Assembly: GCF_009495745.1 (NCBI RefSeq)
Contig: NZ_WIDQ01000001.1
Coordinates: forward strand, 558,001 to 622,000
Reading direction: 5' to 3'
Origin: Niveispirillum sp. SYP-B3756
GTDB taxonomy: Bacteria > Pseudomonadota > Alphaproteobacteria > Azospirillales > Azospirillaceae
Length of the DNA stretch: 64,000 nt
Both the position numbers and the translations under genes were made by a program. The notes under the pieces were generated by a model that ran no database searches, was not told the origin of the DNA, and saw only the letters and a program-made list of their open reading frames with translations. This document shows, one piece after another, positions 35,662 through 44,122 of the stretch (the stretch's first letter is position 1; each line of letters starts with the position of its first letter).

Positions 35662-36747
35662 CTATTCCTGTGCCGTGCGGCGGGGTGCGCGATGATCGGC
35701 CCCCACGGCTTCCGCCACCGTGAGGTAACCATCGGCAGCCAGCAGGCGCGCCAGCTCCGCCTTGACCCGGCCCACCAGCCCCGGCCCTTCATAGACCATG
35801 GCGGAATAGAACTGCACCAGGCTGGCCCCGGCGCGGATCTTGGCATAGGCATCAGCGCCTGAGGCAATACCGCCCACGCCCACCAGCGGCAGCCGCCCGC
35901 CCAGCAGGCGGTAAAACTCGCCCAGCACGCGGGTGGAGGGCGCCATCAGCGGCACGCCCGACAGACCGCCGGCCTGGGATGCCAGTTCCGCCGGAATCTC
36001 GGCCGGGCGGGCCAGGGTGGTGTTGGAGACGATCAGCCCGTCAATGCCGCTGTCCAGCACCACCGCGGCAATATCGGCCTTGTCCTCCTCTGTCAGGTCG
36101 GGTGCCACCTTCAGCAGCAGCGGCGGGCGCGTGCCCGACCGGGTGCGCGCTTCCAGGCACTGGCCCAGCAGATGGGCCAGTGCGTCGCGCGATTGCAGCG
36201 TGCGCAGGCCCGGCGTGTTGGGGGAGGAGACATTGACGACCAGATAATTCACCAGCGGGGCCACCCGTTCGATACAGGCGACATAATCGGTGGCGGCGTC
36301 CGCCGTTTCCTTGTTCTTGCCGACATTGCCGCCCACGATGCCGGGGCGGCCATGGCGCTGGCGCAGATGGGTGCAATAGACATCCAGCCCGGCATTGTTG
36401 AAGCCGAACCGGTTGATCACCCCGCGCACGTTGGGCACCCGGAACAGCCGGGGCTTGGGGTTGCCCTCCTGCGGGCGCGGCGTGACCGTGCCGCATTCAA
36501 CAAAACCGAAGCCCAGCCCCAGCATGGCGTCCGGCACCTCGGCATTCTTGTCAAAGCCGGCGGCCAGCCCAACGGGGTTGGGGAAATCAATCCCGAAGAC
36601 ACGGGCGGCCAGCACGGCCGGATCGCGCCCGCCCAAGGGGGGCAGCAGGCCGGTCTTCAGCGCCTTGACCGTCAGGTTATGGGCTTTTTCCGCATCCATC
36701 GCCATCAGCAGCGGGCGGGCCAGATGATAAAGGTTGAAACCGGCCAT
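35662..36747 (-). CDS. pyrD: Dihydroorotate dehydrogenase (quinone), class 2
   Basis: A 361-aa inner-membrane-associated flavoprotein that oxidises dihydroorotate to orotate in pyrimidine synthesis, passing electrons to quinone. Class 2 marks: the N-terminal amphipathic extension (LYHLARPLLMAMDAEKAHNL), GTVTPRPQEGNPKPRLFRV, NRFGFNNAGLD, the catalytic-Ser motif NVSSPNTPGLR and LIGVGGI-like LVGVGGIASGADAYAKIRAG. ATG 36747 overlaps the stop of the upstream DUF952 gene by 1 nt; GTG 36750 is possible. Likely co-transcribed as DUF952-pyrD-EAL. Confidence 0.96.
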   Translation of the reverse strand: MAGFNLYHLARPLLMAMDAEKAHNLTVKALKTGLLPPLGGRDPAVLAARVFGIDFPNPVGLAAGFDKNAEVPDAMLGLGFGFVECGTVTPRPQEGNPKPRLFRVPNVRGVINRFGFNNAGLDVYCTHLRQRHGRPGIVGGNVGKNKETADAATDYVACIERVAPLVNYLVVNVSSPNTPGLRTLQSRDALAHLLGQCLEARTRSGTRPPLLLKVAPDLTEEDKADIAAVVLDSGIDGLIVSNTTLARPAEIPAELASQAGGLSGVPLMAPSTRVLGEFYRLLGGRLPLVGVGGIASGADAYAKIRAGASLVQFYSAMVYEGPGLVGRVKAELARLLAADGYLTVAEAVGADHRAPRRTAQE

Positions 36748-37118
36748 CACACAGCCTCCCCGGCGGCAGCATCGGCCACATGGGCCGGCATGATATGCAG
36801 GCCATCATCGCCCAGCGGCAGCGGATCGACCCGCAGCACCGCACCCGGCAGCAGCGGGCCGTAAAGATGGGGGAACAGTTGCCCCCCGCGTGAGGCTTCC
36901 CATTTCAGGGCATCGCCGCAGGCATCCGCATCCACGGTCAGCAACAGCAATCCTGTCTGGCCCGTGCGGTGACGGGCGGCACTTTCCGGCAACTGCGTGG
37001 CGGTGGAGAAATGGATAAAACCATCCGCCTGATCCTGGGAGGAGCCATTATAGCGGCCGGCGGTCTGGGCCGCCTGCCATTCCAGGCTGCGGCACATGTG
37101 AAAGATGGGGTGAGCCAT
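36747..37118 (-). CDS. DUF952 domain protein
   Basis: A 123-aa protein of the DUF952 family: FHMCRSLEWQAAQTAGRYNG, DGFIHFSTATQLPESAARH, LLLTVDADACGDALKWE and FPHLYGPLLPGAVLRVDPLP are conserved. The fold resembles ADP-ribosyltransferase/2'-phosphotransferase folds, but no activity is established to my knowledge. ATG 37118 chosen; a TTG 9 nt upstream is possible. It begins the unit with pyrD (stop-start overlap TGATG). DUF952-pyrD adjacency is common in Rhodospirillales and Rhizobiales. Confidence 0.85.
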   Translation of the reverse strand: MAHPIFHMCRSLEWQAAQTAGRYNGSSQDQADGFIHFSTATQLPESAARHRTGQTGLLLLTVDADACGDALKWEASRGGQLFPHLYGPLLPGAVLRVDPLPLGDDGLHIMPAHVADAAAGEAV

Positions 37119-37376
37119 TTTGTCCAATCAGGCGGGGCTGTTCCGGATGCGACCGACACCCTAGCTATAATGCGTTCATTTCGCCAGACCGGTGGCGGGA
37201 TCGACCGGGGTGGATTTAACCCCCCGATCACGGTTGCAACAGGCCCCCTGTACGAATGTCGGGTGAGGATATCGGACCTCTATACGTCCGAATAGTAGTA
37301 ATGAACGGGTTTATCAGCATATAGTTCAGTCATGGCCAATGGCCGACCGAACAGCGCCAAATTAAGGAATGCCACG

Positions 37377-37598
37377 ATGAAAGATGCCGCCCGTTCCCTT
37401 CATGCCGTGAATGACGCCGCGTTGAGCGACCGTATGCGCCAGGCGTTGAACGAGGTGGAGCAGATGGGCATTCGTGGCCTGACGGCCGTTCCGGTCAAAC
37501 CTACCCAGGAAATGCTGACGGCAGGCGCGCAGGCCGGCAGCATCAGCATCGAGGCGGCGATGGCGGTTTACACTGCCATGTTGCGCGCCGCTGATTGA
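37377..37598 (+). CDS. Small conserved hypothetical protein (73 aa)
   Basis: A helical 73-aa protein starting MKDAARSLHAVNDAALSDRM, with VPVKPTQEMLTAGAQAGSIS and VYTAMLRAA near the end. I do not recognise the family; the KPTQEML(T/E)AG phrase recurs in small phage and alphaproteobacterial proteins. ATG 37377 has AAGGAA 8 nt upstream. An in-frame ATG 37332 would add 15 residues. The gene has its own terminator. The promoter region shows TCGGAC...GTCCGA (about 37273-37292), possibly an operator. Confidence 0.65.
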   Translation: MKDAARSLHAVNDAALSDRMRQALNEVEQMGIRGLTAVPVKPTQEMLTAGAQAGSISIEAAMAVYTAMLRAAD

Positions 37599-37664
37599 TG
37601 CAACCTTCAGCGCGGTTTTGTGTTCCTGTTCTCGTAGTCTCTCTTCTCTCCCTGTTCTGACCTT

Positions 37665-37703
37665 AACGCCGCCGGGGTTCGCCACCCCAGCGGCGTTTTC
37701 TTT
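37665..37703 (+). terminator. Rho-independent terminator
   Basis: AACGCCGC / GCGGCGTT plus an inner GGGG/CCCC, followed by TTTTCTTTTA. It ends the 73-aa gene and separates it from the convergent phage module. Confidence 0.88.
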
Positions 37704-37709
37704 TATGCA

Positions 37710-38177
37710 TTATTGCTGTGACTCAGGCTGCATTACATAGAAGAGGATGCCTGATATTTCCGCCACCGGGCTGGCTGCCGCCACCCAGGCCGGCAGATCG
37801 CCGCTGGCATGAAAACAGGTGGCCCCCCGGCTGGGATCGGGTTGGCCGGGGGCCGGGTTCATGGCCCGCCGGACAATGCGCAGGGCCATGGCGAAGGTTG
37901 GGTTATGGCTGGTCGACTGCATCATGGCACCATGCAGCGGATGAAAGGGCAGCCGGCAGGCGAACAATTCCCCATCGCGCGCCACATGGCCGGGGCTGAC
38001 GCCCAGCAACCGCGCCCGGTTGACTGCCATGGCGGCCAGCGCCTCCATCGCCCGCACGCCCAGCGCCGCCGCCGTGGCCCAGATGGAACGGGCCAGTTCA
38101 TCGGCTGGGTCGCTGCCGATCGCGCGCGGCGGCGGGGCGGGTGGGGCGGTATCGGGGACGAGGCAAGGCCGGCTCAT
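37710..38177 (-). CDS. SleB-like cell wall hydrolase (Hydrolase_2), possibly inactive phage endolysin
   Basis: A 155-aa protein resembling SleB/CwlJ hydrolases: LARSIWATAAALGVRAMEAL followed by AAMAVNRARLLG, and GATCFHASGDLPAWVAAASP ending in ISGILFY. In active members the first motif reads AR(T/S)IYGEARGE, with a catalytic Glu. Here that position is ATAAALG, so the Glu appears lost while the later His (CFHA) remains. It is the last gene of the phage virion module and overlaps the preceding holin-like gene by 4 nt, the usual place for lysis genes. No signal peptide. Confidence 0.65.
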   Translation of the reverse strand: MSRPCLVPDTAPPAPPPRAIGSDPADELARSIWATAAALGVRAMEALAAMAVNRARLLGVSPGHVARDGELFACRLPFHPLHGAMMQSTSHNPTFAMALRIVRRAMNPAPGQPDPSRGATCFHASGDLPAWVAAASPVAEISGILFYVMQPESQQ

Positions 38178-38482
38178 CGCACACCGCCATCGGCCAGACG
38201 GCCATCCAGCTTGGTTTCGATGCGCAGCAGATGGCTGGTCAACCGATCTTCCAGCGCCTTCACATCGGCGATGGAGGCATAATTCTTGGCCACTTCCAGC
38301 TTATAGGCGGCCAGCGCCTCACGCAGTTGGGCCGAGGTGGTTTCCAGCCCCCGCCGCAGCGGGTCGAGGGCCTGTTCATTATCCTTGCGCGTCTGCTGCA
38401 CCAGCCAGAACAGCCCGGCCAGCGCCGGCAGTTCAATGGCGGTGATCCACCAGATCAGATCAAGGGTGGGGGCGGGGTTCAT
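38174..38482 (-). CDS. Holin- or spanin-like small membrane protein
   Basis: A 102-aa protein with one N-terminal membrane helix (about 9-28, LIWWITAIELPALAGLFWLV) and a long amphipathic coiled coil (about 32-95, with ALAAYKLEVAKNYASIADVK and LEDRLTSHLLRIETKLDGR). This layout is common for small phage lysis-cassette proteins near terminase genes. It overlaps the SleB-like gene by 4 nt. Holin versus i-spanin cannot be decided; a purely structural membrane role is possible. Confidence 0.6.
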   Translation of the reverse strand: MNPAPTLDLIWWITAIELPALAGLFWLVQQTRKDNEQALDPLRRGLETTSAQLREALAAYKLEVAKNYASIADVKALEDRLTSHLLRIETKLDGRLADGGVR

Positions 38483-38572
38483 TTTGGGGGACTCCTGATC
38501 GGGATAGTTGTGTTGGAAAAGGCGCTAAAACACTCTCGTCGGGCGAATTGCTCAGCCTTTCAGACTCTCCCA

Positions 38573-38673
38573 CCGTCATTCCCGCGCAGGCGGGAATCCA
38601 TCAAACGCTTCCATCAGAGACCGGTGAGAGAATGGCACTGTTGCTTGGATTCCCGCCTGCGCGGGAATGACGG
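38573..38673. repeat. REP-like inverted pair, family A, inside the phage module
   Basis: CCGTCATTCCCGC-GCAG-GCGGGAATCCA and its inverted partner ending GCGGGAATGACGG, with a spacer of about 45 nt. It lies between the terminase and holin-like genes. Confidence 0.88.
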
Positions 38674-38695
38674 TTGATGAGTGGAAAGCCCCCCG

Positions 38696-40177
38696 TCACA
38701 CCGCAAAATCCCCCGCAGCCACCACCAGAGACCGGGCCGACCGGTTTTCCGGCAGTTGCGGGGGGCAGGCCAGGATGGCGCCGGCGGCGGCGTCCAAGCC
38801 ATCATCATGGCCCTTGCCGCCAGGGCGCCATTCCCGCATTTCCGCCAGAAAAGGCGTGTCGCGGGCGCTGTCATGGATGAACAGGTCACCGCGATAAAGC
38901 GGGGCATCCAGGGCCGACAGGATGCGTTCTGCCTTGGGCCGGTTGGAGATTTCGGCCACCACCCGCGCCTTCAGCCCGCGTTCCGTCAGCACCCCGCGCA
39001 GGGTTTCCGGCAGGAAGGAGCCGATGCCATTGGCCTCCACATGCACATTGGGGATGGCAAATTCCGCCACCATGTCGGCGATCTGGCCGCATTGCACGGC
39101 CCCGGCCTGTTTCTCCATCCCCGCCGGCACCGCCAGATAGCGGATGCGGTGCAGGAAGAACCGGCCCCTGCCGTCCTCGCCCAGCAACACGGCGACACTG
39201 CCGTCACCGGCCTTGCGGGCATTGCGGCGGCGGGTTCCCAATGCGGGATCCCACCAGAGCCGCAAAGTGCGCAAGGCACGGTCCGCCAGCCGGAAGCGGG
39301 TTTCCCCACCGGCCTGGATGATCTGCAATTCCACCTCATAGGTTTGCAGCCGTTCCGGCTCCAGCCGCCCATCCTCGGTGGAGACCGGGATCAGCAGCAT
39401 CTGGCTGGTGAACTTGTTGGACCCGCTGCGGCGGCGGATACGTTCAATGGCGTCGGGCGGGAAGCGTTCCGGCCAGGCGGACTGGCCATCCGCCGTCAGC
39501 ACCGGCTTTTCCAGCCGGGCGAACCCGTCCAGAAACGGCACCTCCTCCCCCAGCTCCGCACAGGGCGCGTGGCTATAGATGGAATGGAAGGTGTGCGGCG
39601 TGCCGATATAGAGCAGCAGGCCCCCCGGCGACAGCACATAGGCGATTTCCGCCAGGCGTTGACGCAACTCGGCCCGCTTGCCACTGGTATTGGCACTGTT
39701 GGGTACCTCCACATCATCACAGACCACGATATCGGCGTGTGATCCGGTGAAGTTCGCTGTCACCCCCTTGGCCGCCATGGAGGGGTCGCGCCCCACCCGG
39801 TCACGGGCGATGATGAATTCCTCCGATCCCCAGAGTTCCGGTTTGGCGGGTTTCAGGCCCTGGCAGGCGGGGTGGCGCTCCACCACCCGCTTGACCGTGC
39901 GGACCATCTTTTTCGCCAGATGATAATCGGCAGCCAGCACCAGCACCCGCCGATCCGGCGCCAGATAGAGCAGCCAGGCGCAGAACAGGCCGATCAGGGT
40001 GGATTTGCCGCTGTCGCGGAAGGCCAGCAGCAGCAATTCCCGCCTTCCCTGCCGCCATTGCGCCTCCAGCCACTGGCAAATATCGGCGTGCAGGGCCGGC
40101 GTGCCCATCCCCTGTTCCCCATTCCACGCCGCGACGAATTGCTGGAAATCCAGCGTCTCAGGCGGGGGCGCTGTCAT
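38696..40177 (-). CDS. Phage terminase large subunit (T7-like)
   Basis: A 493-aa DNA-packaging ATPase/nuclease. A Walker A-like loop AFRDSGKST (residues 52-60, the deviant form of podoviral terminases), LVLAADYHLAKKM, and Walker B DIVVCDDVE (149-157). The C-terminal RNase H-like nuclease has LRLWWDPALG, VHVEANGIGSFLPE and HDDGLDAAAG with acidic residues in place. It would cut concatemers and pump DNA through a portal, but no portal or small-terminase gene is present here. It overlaps the tail-spike gene by 4 nt. Confidence 0.9.
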   Translation of the reverse strand: MTAPPPETLDFQQFVAAWNGEQGMGTPALHADICQWLEAQWRQGRRELLLLAFRDSGKSTLIGLFCAWLLYLAPDRRVLVLAADYHLAKKMVRTVKRVVERHPACQGLKPAKPELWGSEEFIIARDRVGRDPSMAAKGVTANFTGSHADIVVCDDVEVPNSANTSGKRAELRQRLAEIAYVLSPGGLLLYIGTPHTFHSIYSHAPCAELGEEVPFLDGFARLEKPVLTADGQSAWPERFPPDAIERIRRRSGSNKFTSQMLLIPVSTEDGRLEPERLQTYEVELQIIQAGGETRFRLADRALRTLRLWWDPALGTRRRNARKAGDGSVAVLLGEDGRGRFFLHRIRYLAVPAGMEKQAGAVQCGQIADMVAEFAIPNVHVEANGIGSFLPETLRGVLTERGLKARVVAEISNRPKAERILSALDAPLYRGDLFIHDSARDTPFLAEMREWRPGGKGHDDGLDAAAGAILACPPQLPENRSARSLVVAAGDFAV

Positions 40178-42549
40178 CGGCAGCGCCCGACCAGATGCCA
40201 GGCCGCCCCGTTGGAGAGCGCCACCACCCCGTCATACTGGGCCGCCAGCGTCACCCGCCCGCCATCCGGCCCGGTGGTGCCATCGCCGCTGCTGATGGTG
40301 ACGGGGTGGCTGCCGGGGTCGGTCTTCTTGATGGTGACGGCGATGCCGCTATTGCCCTCTGCCGGTGCCGGCAGGCGCACTTCCACCGGGCCGGCATAGG
40401 CCGATACCAGATAGAATGCTGCCCCCAGATCGGGCTGGAACAGGCCCGCCGCTTCATGGAAATGCAGCGGGGCCGGGCTGCGGCTGGCGGCCGTCACCCA
40501 CCAGCCGGCCCCGTTGGAAAACACCCGCACATATTCATAGCGCTTGCCCAGCCGCCAGACGCGGCCATCCGGCCCGGTGCCGCTGGCGGCTGTCACCGTC
40601 ACCACGCCGTCACTGTCATCGGCCTTTTTGATGGTCAGGCTACGGCCAACCGCCTGGGTGGCCGATGGGCTGGGCAGGCGCACCTCCACATCGCCATCGC
40701 CGCCGCTGACCAGATAGAGCGACTTGGCCAAATCAGGTTCAAACAACCCGCCCACATCACGGAATTCCGCATTGCCGGGCTGGGCCGTGCCGCCCGTCAC
40801 CCACCAGTTGGCCCCGTTGGAAATGACCGACACGCTGTCATAACGGCTGGCCAGCACCACCGGCCTGCCATCCGGCCCCGGCCCGCCCAGTTCCGTCACC
40901 CGCACCGGGTTGGCGCTGGCATCGGTCTTCTTGATGGTCAACATCCGGCCATTGGCCGTGCTGGCGGCGGGCAGGCGGAATTCCACCTCTCCCCCGAAAG
41001 CCGATACCAGATGGGATGTGGAGGTCAGAGCCGCATCCACCAGCCCGCCGGCGTCCGGCTCCACATAGGTGGTGTCGACGCTGAACCCCTCCACCCGCAG
41101 GTCGGTGATGTGGGTTTCCTTCAACAGGTTGCGCAGCGGATAGCCGGCATTGACGGCAGTATAGGCGCGCTTGCCCGTCGGATCCCAGATGGGCTGGCCG
41201 GCGGTGGCGCTGAACAGGTTGACGATGCCGCTATTCTGGCTGCCATTATCAATACGAATGCCCGGCAAGGCGCCTAAGCTTTCCGCATAGAAATTGACGA
41301 TCAGATTCTGGTCTGTCGCCGCCCCCAGCCGCATACAGGCTTCAGCACCCGGATGCAGGTTGGCCTCGCAATCGGTGAAGGCATTGTTGAACCGCCCGGC
41401 GGAAACAAAGAAGCCGCAGCCGCTCATGGGGGCGGACAGGCTGTAGACACGGATATCCTGGAACTTGTTGGCATTGGGCGTGTCGCCATCGCCTTCCACC
41501 GTCAACAGCACACCATGCAGGGCGGGGCGGGCCACCAGCACGCGGGCAATATGGTTCCAGTAACAGGGGCGGTTGGTATCGTCATACCCATCCAGCACCA
41601 GCCCGATCAGGCTGTCCCAGATGGAAATGTTCTCCACCACATTCTTCACCGCCGGCCCCTGGCGGCCATAGATCTTCACGCCCGATGCCCCGCCGACAAT
41701 GCGCAGGTTGCGGAGTGCTGCATAGCCGTCCACCATCTCCACCGCGTTGAATTGGCTTGGATATTCTGGGAGGTTGACGGGGTCATAGGCGGTGGCGCGC
41801 GCCTGGATCACACTGCCCTCCCCCTCCCCATAGAGCGTCTGGCCATAGCCCAGCGTGATGGTGGCGCTGGTGCGATAGGTGCCGGCGGGCAGAAAGACGG
41901 AGCGATGGGCGGCCAGTGCGGCCAGGATGGCCCCCGTATCATCGGCCACCCCATCACCGACGGCCCCGAAATCCCGCACGGAGACCAGATCGCGCAGCTT
42001 GTCCGCCACCGGGCGGGCCACGGCACCCGCCCCATGGGCGCTGGCCTGGGCGGTGGTCGGCAGGGCATCCAGGCCCAGCGCCACCGGGTTGCCGGCCTCG
42101 TCAAAGCCCAGCGCCTTGCCGGCCCGCACATCCCGCCCCGGCAACAGGGGGGAGGCCGGCAGATCGGTAGCGGCCAGTTTCAGCATCTTGTCCTGGTCAG
42201 CGGCCAGTTGCTGCACCATGGCGGTCAGCCGGTTCAACTGGCTGTTCAGGCTGCGGGCAGAAATCGCCCCGCTTTCCAGGAAATCAGCCTGCCGGTCCAG
42301 CGAGACACGGCGTTGAATGGTGATGCGGCTGCCGGCTGCCGGCGGGGTGGCGAAGGTCACGGCCCCGCCACCCGGTTCCCCCAGCCCATCCAGGCTGTAG
42401 CCCATGGTGATGGGCGCGTCATCCAGATGCAGGGTCAGGTCCGCCGCCGCATAGACGGGAAAGGCAAAGGCAAAGCGGCTGGCCACGCCATCCGCCAGAT
42501 AATGCACGCGCGGGCTCACCGCCGGCACGGGGATTGTGTCGGTTGTCAT
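40174..42549 (-). CDS. Tail spike/fibre with T7-type N-terminus and pectate-lyase-like beta-helix
   Basis: A 791-aa receptor-binding protein. Residues about 1-150 resemble the T7 gp17 virion-attachment region (FAFAFPVYAAADLTLHLDDA, then ITIQRRVSLDRQADF and SLNSQLNRLTAMVQQL). A pectate-lyase-3-like parallel beta-helix starts at VRDFGAVGDGVADDTGAILA (about 200-480). The last ~290 residues are three repeats of about 95 aa, each with LVSxxxGxVExRLPxP, TIKKxD, GPDGR and NGAxW(W/H)V. The beta-helix may depolymerise capsular or O-antigen polysaccharide. ATG 42549 has AGGA 9 nt upstream. Confidence 0.88.
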   Translation of the reverse strand: MTTDTIPVPAVSPRVHYLADGVASRFAFAFPVYAAADLTLHLDDAPITMGYSLDGLGEPGGGAVTFATPPAAGSRITIQRRVSLDRQADFLESGAISARSLNSQLNRLTAMVQQLAADQDKMLKLAATDLPASPLLPGRDVRAGKALGFDEAGNPVALGLDALPTTAQASAHGAGAVARPVADKLRDLVSVRDFGAVGDGVADDTGAILAALAAHRSVFLPAGTYRTSATITLGYGQTLYGEGEGSVIQARATAYDPVNLPEYPSQFNAVEMVDGYAALRNLRIVGGASGVKIYGRQGPAVKNVVENISIWDSLIGLVLDGYDDTNRPCYWNHIARVLVARPALHGVLLTVEGDGDTPNANKFQDIRVYSLSAPMSGCGFFVSAGRFNNAFTDCEANLHPGAEACMRLGAATDQNLIVNFYAESLGALPGIRIDNGSQNSGIVNLFSATAGQPIWDPTGKRAYTAVNAGYPLRNLLKETHITDLRVEGFSVDTTYVEPDAGGLVDAALTSTSHLVSAFGGEVEFRLPAASTANGRMLTIKKTDASANPVRVTELGGPGPDGRPVVLASRYDSVSVISNGANWWVTGGTAQPGNAEFRDVGGLFEPDLAKSLYLVSGGDGDVEVRLPSPSATQAVGRSLTIKKADDSDGVVTVTAASGTGPDGRVWRLGKRYEYVRVFSNGAGWWVTAASRSPAPLHFHEAAGLFQPDLGAAFYLVSAYAGPVEVRLPAPAEGNSGIAVTIKKTDPGSHPVTISSGDGTTGPDGGRVTLAAQYDGVVALSNGAAWHLVGRCR

Positions 42550-42734
42550 GGGGGGATTCCTGGTTGGCTTGTAAGGGAACGACCGCCACAAGGCCGTCGA
42601 TGAAACGCGGCGAAAGAATCCGCCATCCCCAAGATGGCGTCTTCGCCCAAACAGATTACCGCTGCTGAACGGTTGAACGGAGAACCGCCAGAGAGGAGAA
42701 AGACATCAGGCAATTTCTCACTGGAGAAAAGCAG

Positions 42735-43310
42735 ATGCCCATATTGACTGGCCCTGGACCCTATAGGTCAGTGTCTGATCAGGAGCTTCTGCACATATTC
42801 TATCTGAAGCCCATTCGGATTTTTCTCATTGAACTCATCCCCATCGAAGCATCGCCGCCACCGGGCTTCGATGACCCCAGAATAATGCCGCTCTTGAGGC
42901 GGATGCTCTATCTGCGCCGCCTGGATACGGCTGACTTACGAAATCTTGCGGAGGAGACTGCCGCACTGCAGAGGGATCGGAACATGATCGCCATATCGGC
43001 GCGGCTGTTGTCATTGATGCGAGACGTTTTCCGCTCTCCCTGGGCATTCCCAGCGCTTTTGGAGACTCGTGACGTCTTGGCGTACCATGCTGCTTTCCAG
43101 GGGGTTGCTGATGTTACGAGTGTTACCTCAAACGTCACTGCTGCCACGCCAACTGCTATTGCTTTGAACCGTTTGGGAAAATTCGCGGGAGCAGTGGTTG
43201 CACACACCACATATATGTCCATTTTAACAAATCGATATTACAGCGTTTATTTGCAGAAAATGGACAGAGAACTGAATCTCCGCGGCTTCAATACGGAGAC
43301 AATGGAATGA
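42735..43310 (+). CDS. Unknown protein on the opposite strand inside the phage module (gene 1 of insert)
   Basis: A 191-aa mostly helical protein, not recognised. It has LLHIFYLKPIRIFLIELIP near the start, IMPLLRRMLYLRRLDTADLR, a Thr/Val-rich VTSVTSNVTAATPTAIALN, and TYMSILTNRYYSVYLQKMDR at the end. GGAG lies 8 nt before the ATG. It runs opposite to all phage structural genes and, with the next gene (4-nt overlap), is more AT-rich than its surroundings. Position and composition are those of a phage moron: a host-benefit, superinfection-exclusion or defence gene. Function unknown. Confidence 0.65.
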   Translation: MPILTGPGPYRSVSDQELLHIFYLKPIRIFLIELIPIEASPPPGFDDPRIMPLLRRMLYLRRLDTADLRNLAEETAALQRDRNMIAISARLLSLMRDVFRSPWAFPALLETRDVLAYHAAFQGVADVTSVTSNVTAATPTAIALNRLGKFAGAVVAHTTYMSILTNRYYSVYLQKMDRELNLRGFNTETME

Positions 43311-43594
43311 TGAAACCAGAATCCAAAATATCATTTTTTATATTAAATTTTTCTATTTTCTTATCCAATTGTGGATTTTTGTATTTTCTAGAAAAAGAAT
43401 ATCCAATAAATGCCGGATACATATTTCCCTCCACCTTAGTCGGCATCGCTATCAGCGCCATTTTTCAGCGCCTGCGTTTCGGGCGGGAGGAAGGTTGGCG
43501 TATCCGATACGCGCCATCGGTTTTCCTAGCATTCAATCTGGGCTTCGATCTGGTGTTTGTGCCGATGGCGCTGTTCGGCCCACACGGAGGATGA
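43307..43594 (+). CDS. Small membrane protein of the AT-rich insert (gene 2)
   Basis: A 95-aa protein with about three hydrophobic segments: ISFFILNFSIFLSNCGFLYF (8-27), an AGYIFPSTLVGIAISAIF segment (about 36-53) and VFLAFNLGFDLVFVPMALFG (about 71-90). A short basic loop (RLRFGREEGWRIR) lies between. It is very AT-rich at its 5' end (10 of 60 GC at 43321-43380) and reverts to GC-rich codons after about 43440. Its ATG overlaps the stop of the 191-aa gene (ATGA), so the two are translated together. A soluble-plus-membrane pair suggests a membrane-acting exclusion or abortive function, which is an inference. Confidence 0.65.
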   Translation: MMKPESKISFFILNFSIFLSNCGFLYFLEKEYPINAGYIFPSTLVGIAISAIFQRLRFGREEGWRIRYAPSVFLAFNLGFDLVFVPMALFGPHGG

Positions 43595-43609
43595 ACTCAA
43601 CGCAAACCC

Positions 43610-44122
43610 CTACCGCCGCGCCAGCCGCTCGAGCCGCTGGCGTTCCTGCAGCTCCGACAGTTCCAGCAGGTTGCGCTGATATTCGCTCTGTTCCTGCTGT
43701 TCCAGCGCCTTGATGCGCAGGGCATTCAGGCGGTCGGCGTCGGCCTTTTCCTCCTCCGCCTCCCGCGTCTGGCCCAGCAGGATCGCCTCCCCCGACCCAT
43801 CGGCGGTGGAAATCCCCTGTGACCCCAGTTGTGCCCGGGTGCGGCCCACGGCACGGCGCAGGGCGCGCTGGCGTTTGCGTTCGTCGGATGCCGAGTTGGT
43901 GGCGATCTGGTCGGCCTGGTTCTGCACATTGGCCCGTAAAGCGGTGGTATCCGCATCCTGGCGGGCGCGCAGGCTGTTCAGGTCCGATTGCTGGCGTTCG
44001 GCCAACTGCTTTTCCGCCTTACGGTCCGTCGCCCCGGTCAGGTCGCGCACCTGCTTGACGGTGCTTTTGACCGTATTGACGGCGGACAGGGCGGAAAGGG
44101 CGGGGGTGGTGATACCAGCCAT
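43610..44122 (-). CDS. Phage internal virion protein, gp14-like
   Basis: A 170-aa, highly charged helical protein. The N-terminus MAGITTPALSALSAVNTVKS is followed by a long coiled coil rich in Ala/Arg/Gln/Glu (KQLAERQQSDLNSLRARQDA and EYQRNLLELSELQERQRLER). Between them lies RTRAQLGSQGISTADGSGEA. This pattern is usual in small proteins following the tail-nozzle gene of T7-like phages, which occupy the internal core. Assignment rests on position and pattern. It overlaps the gp12-like gene by 1 nt (TGATG). Confidence 0.65.
   Translation of the reverse strand: MAGITTPALSALSAVNTVKSTVKQVRDLTGATDRKAEKQLAERQQSDLNSLRARQDADTTALRANVQNQADQIATNSASDERKRQRALRRAVGRTRAQLGSQGISTADGSGEAILLGQTREAEEEKADADRLNALRIKALEQQEQSEYQRNLLELSELQERQRLERLARR

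Noticed and set aside
36969-37295. Plus-strand gene overlapping DUF952
   Set aside because: It is antisense to a well-supported DUF952 gene and lacks a ribosome-binding site and family match.
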